Shown: positions 8,481 to 17,132, counted from the stretch's first letter. The stretch: 33,759 bases of DNA from Lachnospiraceae bacterium UBA7225 (GCA_002473385.1 DKTR01000084.1:1-33759), one strand, 5' to 3'. Notes: a model not told the origin generated them from the sequence alone. A program made the numbers and translations.

Positions 8481-8588
8481 GAGACCACTCCTGTCACTAA
8501 AATTCTTTCCGCCGTCCGGATACGGAGCCAGTGCGCGGCATTCTGCGTGGCAGCATCTCTGCTGCGCGTACTGCCGCATACCGGCGCT

Positions 8589-9962
8589 TTATCCCTGCGC
8601 CGGGCGGCGCTCCAGCCGGTGTACCAGCTCTTTGAATATTTTGCCGCGTACTTCGTAGTTTGGGAACATGCCCCAGCTTGCGCAGGCGGGTGAAAGGAGC
8701 ACCGCATCACCCTTCTGTGCATGCTCAGCGCAGAAAGCAAAGGCATCCTCGAAGGTATCTGCAAGCACAGTATTCGTGAAACCGCACCGTTCTGCTGCCG
8801 CCTTAATCTTTTCGCGCGTCTGGCCGATGAGTACAAGATAGCGCACTTTGCCGTCAAACGCCTGTATCCACTCCTCATAATCAGAATTCTTGTCGTATCC
8901 GCCGCCGATCAGCAGCGTCGGACGGTCCATTGCCTGAATACCCTTGATCGCCGCATCCGGATTGGTTCCCTTAGAATCATTGTAGTAGGCAACGCCGTCT
9001 ACCTCAGACACGAACTCAATGCGGTGCTCTACTGCCGTAAAACGCTTCAGTACATAACAGATATCTTCTGCAGAAACACCGTATGCCAACGCCATCGCCG
9101 CAGCCGCCATCACATTTTCATGGTTATGCCTTCCCGGAAGCTTCAGTTCCCTGGTGCTGCAGAAGGGGATCACTGTATTTCCGTCACGGTATTCGATCCT
9201 GTCACCATTTAAAGAAATTCCTTTTTCTAATGTACGCAGACTGCTGAAAAATATGACGCGGCACGATAGGCTTTCGCCGAATTTCCGCAAAATTTCATCC
9301 TCGTAATTTAATACACAGGTATCCTCCGGTGTCTGATTTAAGGTAATCAGCTCCTTTACCCGTATGTACTCCTCCATAGTGTGATGCCGGTTGAGATGAT
9401 CCGGTGTGATATTTAAAATCGCGCTGACCTTCGGGCGGAATGCCTCGATGGTCTCGAGCTGGAAGCTGCTGATCTCCGCAACCGTCACGGAATCATCGGT
9501 GGTCTGCGTGACCATCTGCGTGTACGGCACACCAATATTCCCGACAACAAACACCGAATCCCGCGCATGTTCCATAATGGCACCAAGCAGGCTGGTCGTG
9601 GTCGTCTTTCCGTTTGTGCCGGTAACAGCGAGCACATCCCCGCGGCTGTTTTCGTATGCAAGCTCAATCTCGCCCCAGATGGGGATTCCCCGTTTACGCA
9701 GAGCGCTCACGAGCGGAATGTCGGTCGGCACGCCCGGGCTTAATACCACCAGTGAAAGCTGTGCCATCGTGTCCTCTGGCAGCTCTCCCAGATAGATTTC
9801 CGCCTCTGTCTCTCCCAGCTTCCCGCAGATTTCCTCTTTTTTCAATGCCGCATTCCCGTCAAAGAGTACCGGCAGGGCGCCCATCTTCTTCAAAAGCTGC
9901 GCCGCTGCAATGCCGCTGATGCCTGTCCCGAAAACCAGCACCTTTTTATTTTGTAAATCCAT
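8589..9962 (-). CDS. murD: UDP-N-acetylmuramoyl-L-alanine:D-glutamate ligase
   Basis: 457 residues. MurD adds D-glutamate to UDP-MurNAc-L-Ala using ATP, in the cytoplasm. An N-terminal Rossmann-like UDP-binding domain starts VLVFGTGISGIAAA. The ATP-binding P-loop VTGTNGKTTTT is at about residues 113-123. HNHENVMAAAA and the YYNDSKGTNPDAAIKG block with the carbamylated-lysine and C-terminal domain features typical of Mur ligases follow. Start ATG with GGAGGA upstream. It lies 25 nt after mraY. The next gene, ftsW, starts 108 nt later at its best TTG, a larger gap than elsewhere in the cluster. Confidence 0.96.
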   Translation of the reverse strand: MDLQNKKVLVFGTGISGIAAAQLLKKMGALPVLFDGNAALKKEEICGKLGETEAEIYLGELPEDTMAQLSLVVLSPGVPTDIPLVSALRKRGIPIWGEIELAYENSRGDVLAVTGTNGKTTTTSLLGAIMEHARDSVFVVGNIGVPYTQMVTQTTDDSVTVAEISSFQLETIEAFRPKVSAILNITPDHLNRHHTMEEYIRVKELITLNQTPEDTCVLNYEDEILRKFGESLSCRVIFFSSLRTLEKGISLNGDRIEYRDGNTVIPFCSTRELKLPGRHNHENVMAAAAMALAYGVSAEDICYVLKRFTAVEHRIEFVSEVDGVAYYNDSKGTNPDAAIKGIQAMDRPTLLIGGGYDKNSDYEEWIQAFDGKVRYLVLIGQTREKIKAAAERCGFTNTVLADTFEDAFAFCAEHAQKGDAVLLSPACASWGMFPNYEVRGKIFKELVHRLERRPAQG

Positions 9963-9987
9963 GTTGTTTTCCTCCGTCCTTTTTAAC

Positions 9988-10947
9988 CTATAATCCGCAC
10001 AGGCAGATCAGGCAAAGCAGCGCTGTGATCACCGTAAAAATCGCCACGATCTGCGTCTCAGACCAGCCACAGAGCTCGAAATGATGGTGGATCGGTGCCA
10101 TTTTAAAGAACCGCTTTCCGCCTGTTTTCTTGAAATAGGTAACCTGAATAATCACCGAGATCACCTCGATCATGTAAATAAATCCGAATACAGGAATCAG
10201 AATCGGGATCTGCAGAACATAAGCGCAGCCTGCCACAAAACCGCCAAGCGCAAGGGAGCCGGTGTCTCCCATAAATACCTTCGCCGGATGCGCGTTAAAT
10301 AACAGAAAGCCCAGCAGCGCGCCGCAGACTGCCGCTGTGATCGGCTCGATACCCGCCTGCGTGCCGATAGAAACCACAGTAAAAAATACTGCTACCATCG
10401 TCGTAACACCCGTGGCAAGTCCATCCAGCCCGTCGGTAAAGTTTACACCATTTACAGTACCAAGCACCACCAGGTATACCAGCGGCACTGTCAGCCATAC
10501 GCAGTCGAAATACAGACCACCCGTGAACGGCAGCATAATCAGCAGGCTGTCGGGATCGACCACCAGTATGTAAATCACAAAAATCGTGGTGATCACAATC
10601 TGCAGAATAAATTTCTGCTTCGGCATCAGACCGTCCGAGCGGCGCAGAACAACTTTCAGATAATCGTCCAGAAAGCCTATGATCCCGAATCCCAGCGTCA
10701 GAAACAGAATCGGGATGATACGCGGATAGCGCCCGATAAACATCAGCGATGTAATCAGCACACTGATCAGAATAATCAGCCCGCCCATGGTCGGCGTGCC
10801 GGATTTTTTCAAATGCGACTGCACCCCGTCTGTGCGCTCCGTATTTCCCACCTTCAGCTTCCGAAGGAAGGGGATCACAAAGGGGCTTAAAATCACGCTG
10901 ATAGCAAAAGCAATCAACAGCGATAAAACAATTTCTATACTTATCAT
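9988..10947 (-). CDS. mraY: Phospho-N-acetylmuramoyl-pentapeptide transferase
   Basis: 319 residues with about ten membrane helices. MraY transfers phospho-MurNAc-pentapeptide to undecaprenyl phosphate, forming lipid I at the inner membrane face. The catalytic aspartates are visible in FLDDYLKV, the NFTDGLDGLATG motif and AKVFMGDTGSLALGG. The C-terminal cytoplasmic histidine block PIHHHFELCGWSE is the MraY signature. Start ATG with CAGGAGGA upstream. An AT-rich hairpin lies between it and the upstream PBP gene. murF, often next to mraY, is not present. Confidence 0.97.
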   Translation of the reverse strand: MISIEIVLSLLIAFAISVILSPFVIPFLRKLKVGNTERTDGVQSHLKKSGTPTMGGLIILISVLITSLMFIGRYPRIIPILFLTLGFGIIGFLDDYLKVVLRRSDGLMPKQKFILQIVITTIFVIYILVVDPDSLLIMLPFTGGLYFDCVWLTVPLVYLVVLGTVNGVNFTDGLDGLATGVTTMVAVFFTVVSIGTQAGIEPITAAVCGALLGFLLFNAHPAKVFMGDTGSLALGGFVAGCAYVLQIPILIPVFGFIYMIEVISVIIQVTYFKKTGGKRFFKMAPIHHHFELCGWSETQIVAIFTVITALLCLICLCGL

Positions 10948-10962
10948 TTTGTCATCCTCCTG

Positions 10963-10998
10963 AAAAAGACAATATATATCATATTATAAGTCTTTTTT
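10963..10998 (-). terminator. Weak AT-rich hairpin ahead of mraY
   Basis: Minus-strand AAAAAGAC pairs with GTCTTTTT across an AT-rich interior, just before the mraY Shine-Dalgarno. The stem is short and poor in GC, so at most it would be a weak attenuator or an RNA-processing or stability element. It lies in the 71-nt gap between the PBP gene and mraY. Confidence 0.35.
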
Positions 10999-11018
10999 CT
11001 CTATCAGGCAACCAAAAG

Positions 11019-12815
11019 TTATTGTGCCTCATCTTCGTCTTTTTCAATTCCCAGGTACGGCAGGATGTTCGCAAAAATTTCCCGGATGACCGGGGCTGCG
11101 ATTGTCCCGCCATAATAAACGCCCTGCGGATTGTGAATGACACAAAGTCCGATTACCTGCGGATCATCTGCCGGTGCAAAGCCGATGAAGGACGAGATAT
11201 ATTTATTAGCGCTGCGCGGCAGCGTCTCGGAGGTTGCCGTCTTGCCGCCTATATGGTAGCCTTCCAGATAGGCGTTTTTCCCGGAGCCGCCATCCACCAC
11301 CTGCTCCAGAATGTAGCGCAGCGTTTCAGAGGTCTCCTCCGACAGAATCTGCTCCCCTGCGGGATATTCCAGCACCTTCAGCAGCGTGCCCTCACTGTCG
11401 CGCACCTCCACGCCAAAATGCGGCGTAATGCGCGTCCCGCCGTTGATCAGTGAGCTGACGGTAGTGATAAGCTGGATGGGTGTGATCTGGAACGACTGCC
11501 CGAAGGATACCGTGGCAAGCTCCACCTGCCCCATATTCTCCATCTTATGCATGATGGTCGCCGCCTCACCCGGCAGATCGATACCTGTTTTCTGAAGAAG
11601 CCCAAACTGGCTGAAATAACTGTAGTACCGCTCCACCCCAAGCCGCAGCCCGACTTCAATAAACACCGGGTTACAGGAATTCTGTGCTCCCTCCACAAAA
11701 TTCTCGCTGCCGTGCCCTGCCACCTTATGGCAGCGGATCCTGCGGTCCTCCACGATCTTGTACCCCGGGCAGGAAAATTGATCGGTGAGCGAAACGACAC
11801 CTGCTTCCAGTCCGGCAGATGCTGTGATAATCTTGAAGGTGGAGCCCGGCTCATACGTGTCGTTGATACAGCCGTTTCGCCACATTTGATTCCAGGCATC
11901 CTGCCGCTCTGTATCAGACATGGCGGTCACAGCATCGTCCTCCGGGAAGACAGCGGCTTTGGCGGATTCTATGTTCCCTGTCGTGCCCGCAGTGTCTGTA
12001 TTAAGTTCAAAGGGATCGTTCAGATCAAATTCCGGCACATCGGCCATGGCAAGAATCTCTCCGTCCGACGGACGCATGATGATAATCGAAACACGGTCAG
12101 CGCTCTTCTTCTCCATTACCTTCGACGCAGCCTGTTCGGCAAACTTCTGGATATTGGCATCCAGACTGATATAGAGATCATTCCCGGGAACCGGCTCCAG
12201 GCGGCTTTCTCCCGCCTCCGGCAGCTCTACGCCGCGCGCGTCTGTGAGCGTGAGGATTTTTCCATCACTCCCCTTCAGAATGTCCTCATATTTTACCTCA
12301 AGCCCGATGATACCCTGATTATCACCGCCGGTGAAGCCAAGCACCTTGGAAGCAAGCGTGCCGTAAGGATACCAGCGCTTAAAATCTTCATCTACCTTCA
12401 CGCCGGCCAGGTTCATTTCACGGATCTTATCTCCAATCTCCTTGTCAACATTCGTCTTAATCCGCTCGATAGAGCTGCGCTTTTCAACGCGGCCGCGTAC
12501 CGTCTCTTCAGAAAGTCCCAGCTCCTCCGTCAGCGCCTGTATGACTTTTTCCGGATCTTCAATCTGGCTGTGGATGACGGATATGGTACATACTGTCTGA
12601 TTGGTCGCAAGTACATTGCCGCAGGCATCAATGATCCTGCCGCGCGCTGCCTTGATATCGCGCTCACGCTCGTGCAGATCCTGCGCTTTTTTTGCGTAAT
12701 ATTCCGATTCAAACAGCATCAGATCAATCAGTCTGCCCGCCAGAAAAGCCAGTGCAAGTACGCAGACGAAAAATACAGTAACCACCTTTTTTTTGTGAAA
12801 TGTTTTCAGCCTCAA
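11019..12815 (-). CDS. Class B penicillin-binding protein (FtsI/SpoVD-like) with KTA in place of KTG
   Basis: 598 residues. A peptidoglycan transpeptidase anchored by one N-terminal helix (about 10-33), acting outside the membrane with a SEDS partner. The PBP dimerisation domain begins RGRIIDACGNVLA. The transpeptidase motifs are STFK (Ser325 nucleophile, Lys328), SCN (380-382) and GGKTATSE (Lys525), where Ala replaces the usual Gly of KTG. No PASTA domain is present. The start is TTG: GGAG ends 9 nt upstream and lies in the 3' arm of the terminator-like hairpin preceding the gene. No ATG or GTG near the N-terminus has a better site. Homology with SpoVD versus FtsI cannot be decided by eye. 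It is the second of two PBP genes in tandem. Confidence 0.9.
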   Translation of the reverse strand: MRLKTFHKKKVVTVFFVCVLALAFLAGRLIDLMLFESEYYAKKAQDLHERERDIKAARGRIIDACGNVLATNQTVCTISVIHSQIEDPEKVIQALTEELGLSEETVRGRVEKRSSIERIKTNVDKEIGDKIREMNLAGVKVDEDFKRWYPYGTLASKVLGFTGGDNQGIIGLEVKYEDILKGSDGKILTLTDARGVELPEAGESRLEPVPGNDLYISLDANIQKFAEQAASKVMEKKSADRVSIIIMRPSDGEILAMADVPEFDLNDPFELNTDTAGTTGNIESAKAAVFPEDDAVTAMSDTERQDAWNQMWRNGCINDTYEPGSTFKIITASAGLEAGVVSLTDQFSCPGYKIVEDRRIRCHKVAGHGSENFVEGAQNSCNPVFIEVGLRLGVERYYSYFSQFGLLQKTGIDLPGEAATIMHKMENMGQVELATVSFGQSFQITPIQLITTVSSLINGGTRITPHFGVEVRDSEGTLLKVLEYPAGEQILSEETSETLRYILEQVVDGGSGKNAYLEGYHIGGKTATSETLPRSANKYISSFIGFAPADDPQVIGLCVIHNPQGVYYGGTIAAPVIREIFANILPYLGIEKDEDEAQ

Positions 12816-12871
12816 AGAAAAAAACTCCGCAGAAGATATTCATTGTAGTTTATGAATCCTTCTGCGGAGTT
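12816..12871 (-). terminator. Intrinsic terminator between the two PBP genes, overlapping the next Shine-Dalgarno
   Basis: Minus-strand AACTCCGCAGAAG pairs with CTTCTGCGGAGTT type arms (12 bp perfect plus an inner ATTCAT/ATGAAT stem), followed by TTTTTTTC. It is a strong intrinsic terminator located 10 nt after the upstream PBP stop codon. The 3' arm contains GGAG (12825-12828), the only plausible Shine-Dalgarno for the TTG start of the next gene. It could therefore attenuate transcription and also mask the ribosome binding site. Confidence 0.75.
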
Positions 12872-12881
12872 ATGTCCACAA

Positions 12882-15026
12882 TTACTCGTATATCAGTTCT
12901 TCCGGACTAGCACCGTCCAGCCAGTTTTCATCCACTGTGCCATCATCTGACGGTGCCGGCGGAGTAACATTGCCGTACACATTTTCCGCTTCATACCCGC
13001 TCTCCGTCGTTTCTACGGCGACCATCTCCGTAAGCGGCTCCCAGGTTGTCTCGTCATACATCAGATTGCCCCATTCATCGTACACGTACTGTGCCACCAG
13101 CTCCGTCTCCGGCTCCTTATTTACCTGCATGCCAAGGCTGCGCTGTTCCTCCTCCGTAAGATCTCCGGTAGGATAGATACCCATATACGGCAGGATTTCC
13201 TGCATAATATTTTTCACAAGGTTCTTCGTGTAGCTTCCATCCTCCTGGTTCTCAATATTCGGCTCATCAATGACCGCGTAAACCACTACCTTCGGATCAT
13301 CGATCGGCGCCACTGCAATGTAGGAAATTACATATTTTCCATTTCCGCGGGGTATTTTCTCCGCCGTTCCTGTTTTTCCGCCGATGTCATAGCCTGCGAT
13401 CTGCGCGTCCGTCGCGGTGCCCTCGGAAACTACCAATTTCAGATACTCCCGGAGCTGATAAGAGGTTTTTGTTGAAACCGGCTGGGAAATCAGCAGCGAT
13501 CCAATATTGGAAACCACGCTGTTGTCCTCATCCAGGATCTGCTTTACAATATGCGGCTTATAATAATACCCGCCGTTTACCACGGCACAGAACGCCGCCA
13601 TCTCCTGGATCATAGTCGCCGTAAAGCCCTGTCCGAAAGAACAGGTACACAGCTCCATAATCCCCATTTTACTTACTCCATGAAGATCGCCGGAGTTTTC
13701 ATTCGGCAGATCAATGCCGGTCCGCTTTCCGAAACCGAATATGTCCTGATACCGGCAGAAGGTATCCACACCCATATCCATACCGATCGTCATCATACCG
13801 GGATTACAGGAGTTCTTCAGAACATCCCCAAGCGTCTGCTCCCCGTGAATGCCGGTACAGCCAATAGCATCCTCCTCCGCAACCGGCTGCAGATAACCGT
13901 TGCAGGTAACACTGAAATTTGTTGTAATGCTGCCGCTGTCAAGCGCTGACGCTACTACGATTGGCTTATAAGTGGAACCGAGTTCGAACGCCTCAGAGAC
14001 ACAGAAATTATACCACATCTCATTGAGTGCCTCAGACTTCTCCTCGTCTGTCATCGCCGCCAGTTCTTTTTCCGTATACCAGCTCGACAAATCCTGCGGA
14101 TTGTTTAAATCGAAGGTTTTATCCGTCGCCATCGCAAGAATCTCCCCGGTGTTGGGATCGGCCACCATCACTGCCGTGTTTTTACTGGCGTGTCCCTGCG
14201 TGTCCTCCCGCGGTCCGTTTTTATTCTCTTCCTCCAGCTGCGCGATATATTTTTCCACCACCTGCTGGATATTAACGTCAATAGTTGATACAACATTGTT
14301 GCCGTTCTTCGGATCAATGATATTTTCCTGCAGTTCCCTGTCCTCATTCAGATATCCGTATTCCCTGCCGTTGGTGCCATTTAAAATTTCATCGTAATAC
14401 GCTTCCAGCCCAAAAATACCGTCATTCAGGGAATTTGCAAACCCTAGCACAGTGCAGGCAACATTGTTCATCGGATAGGAACGCACATAGTCCTCTTCAA
14501 ACCAGATGCCCTGCACATTTTCCAGCTCTGTCCGCTGCGCCTGTGTGAGACTACGATCTTCCGAAAGATCCGTGTAATCCTCAAATGCGTTCTTCTCCTC
14601 TAGCGAAATTCCGTATTTTACAATCTGGTACTGGCTGTTTTTCGTCTCCTCATTGGAAATGCGGCTGCGCATCTCCCCCTCATCCAGCCCGAATACCTGT
14701 GTGAGCGCCCGGATGGTCGGTTCCATGTAATCGTCCGAACTGTTGATTACCTTGCAGTCAAGTACCACATTATATACTTTGTCGCTCTTTGCCAGAATAT
14801 TTCCATTCCGGTCCAGAATCTCCCCCCTGCGATAGGGAATTGTCTTGCTGTCGTACGTCTGCTGCGACAACACCCGCTTTGCATATTTTTCTCCGCTCTT
14901 CGCATTGATGTAGGCGATGAGAAGATTTAAAATAACAAGCAGTAATAAAATGAATGCAAATATCGCCATAAGCTTTATTTGCATTTCTTTCGTAAATTTC
15001 TGTTCTCTTTTTTTTCTTGCTGCCAT
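12882..15026 (-). CDS. Class B penicillin-binding protein 2 (FtsI/PBP2-type transpeptidase)
   Basis: 714 residues. A membrane-anchored septal peptidoglycan transpeptidase. Order: basic cytoplasmic N-terminus (ARKKREQK), one membrane helix (about 18-40), dimerisation domain starting RRGEILDRNGNILAKS, then the transpeptidase domain with STYK (Ser351, Lys354), SCN (406-408) and GGKTGTAE (Lys551). All three catalytic motifs are intact, unlike its downstream neighbour. The last ~100 residues form an acidic extracellular tail (Q, E, T, Y, W rich, with YDEWGNLMYD) and no PASTA domain. Start ATG with AGGTGG upstream. It follows ftsL by 68 nt, the usual place of ftsI. Confidence 0.93.
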   Translation of the reverse strand: MAARKKREQKFTKEMQIKLMAIFAFILLLLVILNLLIAYINAKSGEKYAKRVLSQQTYDSKTIPYRRGEILDRNGNILAKSDKVYNVVLDCKVINSSDDYMEPTIRALTQVFGLDEGEMRSRISNEETKNSQYQIVKYGISLEEKNAFEDYTDLSEDRSLTQAQRTELENVQGIWFEEDYVRSYPMNNVACTVLGFANSLNDGIFGLEAYYDEILNGTNGREYGYLNEDRELQENIIDPKNGNNVVSTIDVNIQQVVEKYIAQLEEENKNGPREDTQGHASKNTAVMVADPNTGEILAMATDKTFDLNNPQDLSSWYTEKELAAMTDEEKSEALNEMWYNFCVSEAFELGSTYKPIVVASALDSGSITTNFSVTCNGYLQPVAEEDAIGCTGIHGEQTLGDVLKNSCNPGMMTIGMDMGVDTFCRYQDIFGFGKRTGIDLPNENSGDLHGVSKMGIMELCTCSFGQGFTATMIQEMAAFCAVVNGGYYYKPHIVKQILDEDNSVVSNIGSLLISQPVSTKTSYQLREYLKLVVSEGTATDAQIAGYDIGGKTGTAEKIPRGNGKYVISYIAVAPIDDPKVVVYAVIDEPNIENQEDGSYTKNLVKNIMQEILPYMGIYPTGDLTEEEQRSLGMQVNKEPETELVAQYVYDEWGNLMYDETTWEPLTEMVAVETTESGYEAENVYGNVTPPAPSDDGTVDENWLDGASPEELIYE

Positions 15027-15094
15027 CTATCCACCTGCTTCACTGCCCCGGTGCAGCGTCTATTCCTGCGAAACCCCGTAGCATTTCAAAACTG

Positions 15095-15598
15095 TTACGG
15101 AATCTCCTCATACTGCCGGATATAATCTCTATCCTGGCTGCTGTAAACGATCACCTGTCCCTCATTCGCATAAACCATGCCGAGTTCATTTATCGCAGTC
15201 TCCTTGATTTCCTCCATGCTGACGGACGAAACCGCTTCCTCGTATGCACTGTCATTCGCAAGCTTCGCCTCACTCAGTGTGCTCTCCAGCGCCGCGATAT
15301 CGCTGCGGTAGTTTGTACCAAGTGCCTGAAGCTGCAGATACTGCACACATAAAAATACACTTGCGACTGCCGCCACCATGAGAAACATCACATAAGGCAT
15401 CGTCATGTTCAGCGCCTTTTCCCTATTTCTGCGGGTATTTACCGCCTGCGGTCTGCGCGCACGCTGCTGACGCTCCCGCCCCGGTTCCGTCTGGATATGG
15501 CGCACCACGTTGCCGTCTATATATGTAGTTGTATAACGGCGGCCGGTCTGCTGACGCAATACCTGCCCCTGATCTGCCGTTCTGCGCGGTGCAGCCAT
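15095..15598 (-). CDS. ftsL: Cell division protein FtsL-like
   Basis: 167 residues. A basic cytoplasmic N-terminus rich in R and Q (about 1-62) is followed by one membrane helix (about 67-86) and then a heptad-rich coiled coil (LQALGTNYRSDIAALESTLSEAK), with the short C-terminal segment typical of FtsL/DivIC. FtsL forms a complex with DivIC and FtsQ/DivIB that activates the FtsW-PBP pair. Identity rests on topology and on its exact place between rsmH and the PBP genes, as FtsL sequences are poorly conserved. Start ATG with AGGAGGA upstream, only 12 nt after the rsmH stop codon. The long basic N-terminal tail is larger than in many homologues. Confidence 0.83.
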   Translation of the reverse strand: MAAPRRTADQGQVLRQQTGRRYTTTYIDGNVVRHIQTEPGRERQQRARRPQAVNTRRNREKALNMTMPYVMFLMVAAVASVFLCVQYLQLQALGTNYRSDIAALESTLSEAKLANDSAYEEAVSSVSMEEIKETAINELGMVYANEGQVIVYSSQDRDYIRQYEEIP

Positions 15599-15610
15599 GT
15601 TATTTTCCTC

Positions 15611-16549
15611 CTACTTTTGCCGCTCAAAGACACGCAGCTTTGCGCTCTTCGACCTGCTGTTTTCCTTTAATTCCTCTTCGCCCGGAAGAATTGGTTTTCT
15701 GGTAAGGACTCTCCCCTTCGGCTCTCTGCCGCACACACATACCGGAAATTCTTTCGGACAAATACAGGGATTTTCATTTTTGCGGAAACCGTTCTTCACA
15801 ATGCGGTCCTCCAGCGAATGAAAGGTTATAATACAAATGCGTCCCTTATCGTTTAAAAGCTCTATCATATCATCCAGTGAATCTGACAGAACTCCCAGTT
15901 CATTATTTAACTCGATCCGTATTGCCTGGAATGTCTTTTTAGCCGGGTGCCCTCCAACCGCTCGGACTTTCATCGGTATCGCCGCTTTTATCACATGAAT
16001 TAACTCCCCAGTTGTTTCCAGTGGTTTTTCTTCCCTTGCCCGCACGATGTGCTTTGCGATATTCTTTGCGAACCTGTCCTCCCCATAATCGCGGATGATG
16101 CGGTAAAGCTCCATCTCGCTGTAGCCGTTCACAATATCTCTCGCCGTGCGCGTCTGACGCTGATCCATTCTCATATCAAGCGGAGCGTCCTCCCGGTAGG
16201 TAAAGCCGCGGTCTGCCGTATCCAGTTGGTAGGAGGAAACACCAAGGTCCAAAATAATTCCATCTGCGCCTGTCACTCCTATGCCAGCCAGTTTTTCTTT
16301 CATCTCACAGTAATTGCTGCGGATGATCGTTACTTTATCTTTAAACTCCCCTAAGCGCTCCGATGCCGCTGTGATTGCAGCTGCATCCTGATCGATCCCG
16401 ATCAGCCGTCCTTTGCCGGATAATCTTCTGCATATTTCATAAGAATGTCCGCCGCCGCCCAAAGTACCGTCCACATAGACCCCATCCGGTTGAATATTCA
16501 GAGCATCTATGGTTTCTCCCAGAAGTACAGAGGTATGCTTAAATTCCAT
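15611..16549 (-). CDS. rsmH: 16S rRNA (cytosine(1402)-N(4))-methyltransferase
   Basis: 312 residues, the normal length. RsmH (MraW) methylates N4 of C1402 in the decoding centre of 16S rRNA using SAM. The SAM-binding motif GTLGGGGHSYEI is at about residues 28-40, and the family block DLGVSSYQLDTADRGFTYREDAPLDMRMD is clear. The C-terminal HSLEDRIVK and the conserved KPI..GEEE..NSRS(K/R)SAKLR ending are present. Start ATG with GGAGGAC upstream. The gene lies 15 nt after mraZ, the near-universal arrangement at the head of division clusters. Confidence 0.97.
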   Translation of the reverse strand: MEFKHTSVLLGETIDALNIQPDGVYVDGTLGGGGHSYEICRRLSGKGRLIGIDQDAAAITAASERLGEFKDKVTIIRSNYCEMKEKLAGIGVTGADGIILDLGVSSYQLDTADRGFTYREDAPLDMRMDQRQTRTARDIVNGYSEMELYRIIRDYGEDRFAKNIAKHIVRAREEKPLETTGELIHVIKAAIPMKVRAVGGHPAKKTFQAIRIELNNELGVLSDSLDDMIELLNDKGRICIITFHSLEDRIVKNGFRKNENPCICPKEFPVCVCGREPKGRVLTRKPILPGEEELKENSRSKSAKLRVFERQK

Positions 16550-16564
16550 ACAGTCCTCCCCAGG

Positions 16565-16996
16565 CTATATGACAAGCCCTATATCTGACATCTGTTCCGC
16601 GATCTCATCCATATCATCATATGAATTGTTCTCGCTCCATTTTTCCTTGCTCCAGATTTCAATCCGGTTGAGCATCCCGGTCAGTACCACATCTTTCTCC
16701 AGACCAGCAAATTCTCTAAGCGTTCCCGGTAGAAGAATTCTCCCCTGCTTGTCCAGCTCGCACGGCGTGGCACCTGCCACAAAGAAACGTGAAAATTGTC
16801 TTGCGCTCTTATTAGTAAGCGGAAGCGCACGAAGCTTTTCCTCAAATTCGTGCCATGCATCGTTGGGAAATACAAACAGACAGCCATCTAATCCCTTTGT
16901 AACCACAAATTCTTCCCCAAGCTCCTCGCGGAATTTGGAGGGGATGATCAGCCTGCCTTTGGTGTCTATCGCATGATTGTATTCGCCCATGAACAT
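16565..16996 (-). CDS. mraZ: Transcriptional regulator MraZ
   Basis: 143 residues from the ATG at 16996, the usual MraZ length. MraZ is a ring-forming DNA-binding protein with two AbrB/SpoVT-type half domains; each carries the DxxGR signature (DTKGRLIIPSKFR near residue 12, DKQGRILLPGTLR near residue 83). It represses its own division operon through repeats near the promoter. I chose this start because AGGTG lies 6 nt upstream and MFMGEYNHAIDTKGR is the conserved family N-terminus. The open frame runs further upstream, but that part overlaps the operator repeats. A clear promoter and GTGG repeats lie immediately upstream. Confidence 0.96.
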   Translation of the reverse strand: MFMGEYNHAIDTKGRLIIPSKFREELGEEFVVTKGLDGCLFVFPNDAWHEFEEKLRALPLTNKSARQFSRFFVAGATPCELDKQGRILLPGTLREFAGLEKDVVLTGMLNRIEIWSKEKWSENNSYDDMDEIAEQMSDIGLVI

Positions 16997-17059
16997 ATGA
17001 CACACCTGCTTTCGTACCGCATCCCTCTGATGCGGATGGGGATTGATGGGATTTTCCAC

Positions 17060-17093
17060 CCATTTTGTACCACAATCCACCACTTCTCTCCAC
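17060..17093 (-). promoter_or_regulatory. MraZ operator: GTGG repeats at 10-bp spacing
   Basis: On the minus strand GTGG occurs at 17093-17090, 17083-17080 and 17073-17070, and ATGG at 17063-17060, each exactly 10 bp apart on one face of the helix. Such direct repeats next to the mraZ promoter are the known binding sites of MraZ in other bacteria. They lie just downstream of the likely transcription start, where bound MraZ would block initiation or early elongation. Confidence 0.8.
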
Positions 17094-17103
17094 TTACACA
17101 TTA

Positions 17104-17132
17104 ATAATAGACCAGATTCAGGGAAATGACAA
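17104..17132 (-). promoter_or_regulatory. Sigma-A type promoter of the mraZ division operon
   Basis: Minus-strand TTGTCA (17132-17127), 17-nt spacer, TATTAT (17109-17104). Both hexamers are near consensus and the spacing is ideal. The transcription start is expected near 17097, a few bases before the first MraZ repeat. Confidence 0.83.

Noticed and set aside
8481..8579. N-terminal extension of FtsW by 33 residues
   Set aside because: The added peptide is Cys/Arg-rich and unlike the family; the TTG at 8480 has a much better Shine-Dalgarno.
11547..12848. Open frame of 433 codons on the plus strand
   Set aside because: Antisense to the PBP gene and its preceding hairpin; no ribosome site or domain seen.
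16997..17101. N-terminal extension of MraZ by 35 residues
   Set aside because: It would translate the operator repeats; the ATG at 16996 matches the family N-terminus and has its own Shine-Dalgarno.
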